NCBI GenBank assembly: GCA_017648525.1
Contig: JAGCIP010000072.1
Coordinates: forward strand, 1 to 8,352
Reading direction: 5' to 3'
Source: Clostridia bacterium
GTDB taxonomy: Bacteria > Bacillota > Clostridia > Christensenellales > Borkfalkiaceae
DNA: 8,352 bases
Shown here: piece after piece, positions 6,362 to 8,352 of the stretch
Layout of the letters: every line of letters starts with the position of its first letter
Position numbering within the stretch: the stretch's first letter is position 1
The notes under the pieces: model-generated
The model's database searches: none
What the model was told of the DNA's origin: nothing
The model's input: the letters and a program-made list of their open reading frames with translations, nothing else
Translations under genes and position numbers: made by a program

Positions 6362-6393
6362 AAAAAATCGGCAATTATAATCGCCGATTTTTT
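6362..6393 (-). terminator. Terminator of the SPT-like gene
   Basis: ATCGGC (6367-6372) pairs with GCCGAT (6383-6388) around a 10-base loop, and A-tract/T-tract flanks extend the stem to 6362-6393. On the minus strand it is followed by ATTTTTTAG, three bases after the gene's stop codon. It separates that gene from the Fe-S operon promoter. Confidence 0.85.
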
Positions 6394-6396
6394 TTA

Positions 6397-7584
6397 TTAT
6401 AGAGCGTTAACTATTTTAAGCACCTCGCATATTTTTTCTACAGCCGTATCCATTTGGGCTTTGGTGTGAGTTGCGGTATAACTAGTGCGCAATAGCGCTT
6501 GACCTACGGGAGTTGCTGGCGACACGACGGGGTTTACGTAAACACCGCGTTCAAACAACAGTTTACACGCCAAAAAAGTTTTCTCGTCTTCATAAGTATA
6601 AATAGGAATAATAGGGGTTTTATCAATGGCTATAATATCCACGTTTGCGCGCTTTAATTCGCTACGCATATATTCGCTAATATCCGCAAGGTTTTTAACG
6701 CGTTCGGGCTCGCGTTTTAATATTTCCAACGCTTTTCTTGCGCACGCAACGTTTGCGGGCGGAATGCTTGCGCAGAAAATAAATGGTCGAGAAACGTGTC
6801 GGACGTATTCGCACACTTCCTTTTTTGAAGCCATATATCCACCAAGGCTTGCCAGTGATTTCGAGAACGTTCCCATATAAATATCAACGTCATTTTCTAG
6901 CCCAAAGTGTTCCGCCGTCCCCCTGCCGTATTTTCCCAACACACCAAGCCCGTGTGCGTCGTCCACCATAACGCGCGCTCCGTACTTTTTAGCAAGGCGA
7001 ACTATATCGGGTAGTTTACAGATGTCCCCACCCATACTGAACACGCCGTCTGTCACGATTAGCACGCCCGACACAGAAGTATCAATGCTCTTTAAAAGGC
7101 GCTCTAAATCTTCCATGTCAGAGTGGTTGTACCTTAACATTTTAGCAAAAGATAATCTACACCCGTCGTAGATGCTGGCGTGATTTTCCTTGTCGCATAA
7201 AACATAGTCGTTCCTACCCGCAATTGCGCTTATTATTCCCAAGTTGCTTTGAAATCCCGTTGAAAAGGTTACGACGTCTTCTTTTTTTAAAAATTCTGCA
7301 AGTTCACCCTCTAATGCAACGTGAGCGTCCAGCGTACCGTTTAAAAATCTACTCCCCGAGCACCCGCTACCGTATTTTTCAAGCGCCTTGACACCCGCTT
7401 CAATTACTTCGGGATGAGAAGTTAGTCCAAGATAGTTATTAGAGCCTATCATTATCACGTCTTTCCCTTCCATCACTACCTCTGGACCTTGTTTAGAGTT
7501 CAATTGATGAAAATACGGATAAATGTCTTTTTCTTTTGCTAGATTAACGTTGGTTAGTCCGCTACATTTTTTAAATAAATCCAT
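6397..7584 (-). CDS. Alpha-oxoamine synthase, serine palmitoyltransferase-like
   Basis: The protein has 395 residues and is a fold-type I PLP enzyme of the family that condenses an amino acid with an acyl-CoA or acyl-ACP and releases CO2. Key residues, numbered from the ATG at 7584, are H135 (KENHAS, stacks on PLP), D208 and H211 (VDDAHG), K242 (GTFSKSLAS, Schiff base) and R366 (LLRTSYTATHT, carboxylate binding). From memory, several blocks read more like Bacteroides-type serine palmitoyltransferase than BioF or Kbl: IYPYF, MIGSNNYLGLTSHP, GSGCSGSRFLNGTLDAH, DGVFSMGGDI, GTFSKSLASLGG, TPIIPIY and GVYVNPVVSPATP. That enzyme makes 3-ketosphinganine from serine and palmitoyl-CoA; the length also fits. 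BioF or Kbl activity remains possible. No lipid, biotin (bioB/D/A) or threonine (tdh) gene is nearby to decide. It lies 65 bp after the upstream same-strand gene and has its own terminator. Confidence 0.85.
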   Translation of the reverse strand: MDLFKKCSGLTNVNLAKEKDIYPYFHQLNSKQGPEVVMEGKDVIMIGSNNYLGLTSHPEVIEAGVKALEKYGSGCSGSRFLNGTLDAHVALEGELAEFLKKEDVVTFSTGFQSNLGIISAIAGRNDYVLCDKENHASIYDGCRLSFAKMLRYNHSDMEDLERLLKSIDTSVSGVLIVTDGVFSMGGDICKLPDIVRLAKKYGARVMVDDAHGLGVLGKYGRGTAEHFGLENDVDIYMGTFSKSLASLGGYMASKKEVCEYVRHVSRPFIFCASIPPANVACARKALEILKREPERVKNLADISEYMRSELKRANVDIIAIDKTPIIPIYTYEDEKTFLACKLLFERGVYVNPVVSPATPVGQALLRTSYTATHTKAQMDTAVEKICEVLKIVNAL

Positions 7585-7591
7585 AAACTTT

Positions 7592-7597
7592 TCCTTT
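7592..7597 (-). promoter_or_regulatory. Ribosome binding site that fixes the SPT-like start
   Basis: AAAGGA on the minus strand lies 7 bases before the ATG at 7584. The frame can be extended to a TTG at 7608, but that codon has no purine-rich site upstream and would bury this one inside the gene. The shorter start also matches the family N-terminus better. Confidence 0.7.
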
Positions 7598-7612
7598 ATT
7601 TTTTTCAAAATT

Positions 7613-7641
7613 ATATAAAAGAAAATTCAAGTTTACTTCAA
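7613..7641 (-). promoter_or_regulatory. Possible promoter of the SPT-like gene
   Basis: TTGAAG (7636-7641) and TTATAT (7613-7618) lie 17 bases apart on the minus strand; the -10 could also be read as the overlapping TATAAT at 7610-7615 with a 20-base spacer. No terminator separates the upstream gene, so read-through is also possible. Confidence 0.35.
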
Positions 7642-7644
7642 TTT
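7623..7644. promoter_or_regulatory. Near-perfect palindrome upstream of the SPT-like gene
   Basis: AAATTCAAGT (7623-7632) and ACTTCAATTT (7635-7644) are inverted copies with one mismatch and a 2-base centre. The palindrome overlaps the possible -35 box at 7636-7641. The tight centre suits a dimeric DNA-binding protein better than an RNA hairpin. No cognate regulator can be named. Confidence 0.4.
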
Positions 7645-7649
7645 ATGGT

Positions 7650-8342
7650 TTAATTAAGAACTTTTCTTCCACCATTACCGCCGAAATAGTTTACGGTATC
7701 GATAGGTGAAACGCCGTAAAGAAGATTAGAAAGTTTTAGATTTTCGCTTTCTAAAAGGGCAACTCTTTCTTTTAAGAACTCGTTTTCACGCTGAATTTTT
7801 ATAGATATTTTAGCAACTAAATTGTTAATTTCGCTTTTCAATTTTTCAAACGGCTCGCTTTGTAAAACGGATTTAGTAGACAAGTAATCTTCTTTAATTT
7901 TTACACCGCTTAAAACCAAATCGTTTTTAACGCTTTCAATAAGTTCTTCTTTGTTTTTAACGGCGTTTCTATACTTGTTTTGTAAGCGCAAAGCAATTTT
8001 TCCGTCCCCGCCCGACAAGCGCATAATTTCACTTCTAACCGATAGCCCTTTGCTTTTTGCAAGTAGAATTTTCTTAATGAGTTGTCGCTCTTCGCAATCG
8101 CTAAACTCCACGATTTTGTTAACCGAAAGAGTTTTTCCGCCCAAATACTTTTGGCAAAAATCTTTGTCCGTTTGGCTTAATTTTGCAAGTGCGTAATAAA
8201 GATTTCTAACCGTGCCTTTTGCTTTTTTGCTAATCTTTGCGTATTCTTCAAAGGTGCGTGATAGTGGCTGATTTTCCTTTCCGTTTAAGAAACGTGCCAA
8301 CCCCACAACGTCTTTTTCCTTGTAACCGTATATCTTTTCCAT
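7650..8342 (-). CDS. Putative DNA-binding protein with two helical modules and a coiled coil (RsfA-like layout)
   Basis: The protein has 230 residues, strongly charged, with no signal peptide or membrane segment. Two stretches look like diverged copies of one helical module. Residues 9-54 end in KGTVRNLYYALAK. Residues 84-130 contain KGLSVRSEIMRLSGGDGK and end in ALRLQNKYRNAVKN. In each, the last helix has an R-N-x-Y/Y-R-N pattern like the recognition helix of SANT/Myb-type domains. Residues about 165-208 form a likely coiled coil rich in leucine heptads (ENEFLKERVALLESENLKL), followed by a glycine-rich tail ending GGNGGRK. A helical DNA-binding N-terminus plus C-terminal coiled coil recalls the prespore regulator RsfA of Bacillus, but this is a layout analogy only. 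I recall similar hypothetical proteins from uncultured clostridia. The ATG at 8342 has GAG 7 bases upstream; the window ends too soon to see the rest of the leader. Confidence 0.65.
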   Translation of the reverse strand: MEKIYGYKEKDVVGLARFLNGKENQPLSRTFEEYAKISKKAKGTVRNLYYALAKLSQTDKDFCQKYLGGKTLSVNKIVEFSDCEERQLIKKILLAKSKGLSVRSEIMRLSGGDGKIALRLQNKYRNAVKNKEELIESVKNDLVLSGVKIKEDYLSTKSVLQSEPFEKLKSEINNLVAKISIKIQRENEFLKERVALLESENLKLSNLLYGVSPIDTVNYFGGNGGRKVLN

Positions 8343-8352
8343 AATAATACTC

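Noticed and set aside
7585..7608. TTG at 7608 as start of the SPT-like gene
   Set aside because: There is no purine-rich site before it, while the ATG at 7584 has AAAGGA at good spacing.

Overview
The window looks like a stretch of chromosome from a low-to-moderate GC, Bacillota-type anaerobe, most likely an uncultured clostridium; this is inferred from gene content and signals, not from a search. The support is: purine-rich Shine-Dalgarno sites, sigma-A-like -35/-10 boxes, U-tract terminators, an M-box riboswitch in front of mgtE, a three-gene Rrf2/NifS/NifU iron-sulfur operon of the kind common in Clostridia, and a large aconitase-family hydratase. I see no insertion sequence, phage gene, CRISPR array, tRNA or rRNA.

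Layout. Positions 1-1889 (minus) hold the first 629 codons of a YbhJ-like aconitase-family hydratase that runs off the left edge. It is divergent from a small membrane protein with a bacterial PH-like domain (2053-2514, plus). The 163 bp between their starts holds a promoter for each gene, three copies of an 8-mer, and a small dyad at the start of the plus-strand transcript. Next on the plus strand come a promoter, an M-box magnesium riboswitch with an intrinsic terminator, and mgtE (2852-4225). A perfect 32-nt palindrome at 4254-4285 serves as a shared terminator for mgtE and for the operon converging on it.

The rest is on the minus strand, described here in transcription order from the right edge. 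First is a probable DNA-binding protein with two similar helical modules and a coiled coil (7650-8342). Then comes an alpha-oxoamine synthase that most resembles bacterial serine palmitoyltransferase (6397-7584), closed by a terminator at 6362-6393. Last is the Fe-S operon: Rrf2/IscR-like regulator, NifS cysteine desulfurase, NifU/IscU scaffold, driven by a perfect TTGACA-17-TATAAT promoter with a 10-bp inverted repeat at the predicted transcript start.

How the genes connect. The Fe-S operon is self-contained: NifS supplies sulfur, NifU builds the cluster, and the Rrf2 protein has the cysteines to sense cluster supply and may act on the inverted repeat. The hydratase keeps the three cysteine ligands of a [4Fe-4S] cluster and so would be a client. 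MgtE and its riboswitch form a Mg2+ homeostasis unit. The SPT-like enzyme is the most interesting gene, because sphingolipid-type chemistry is not a standard trait of clostridia. I did not find a clearly undescribed multi-gene system.
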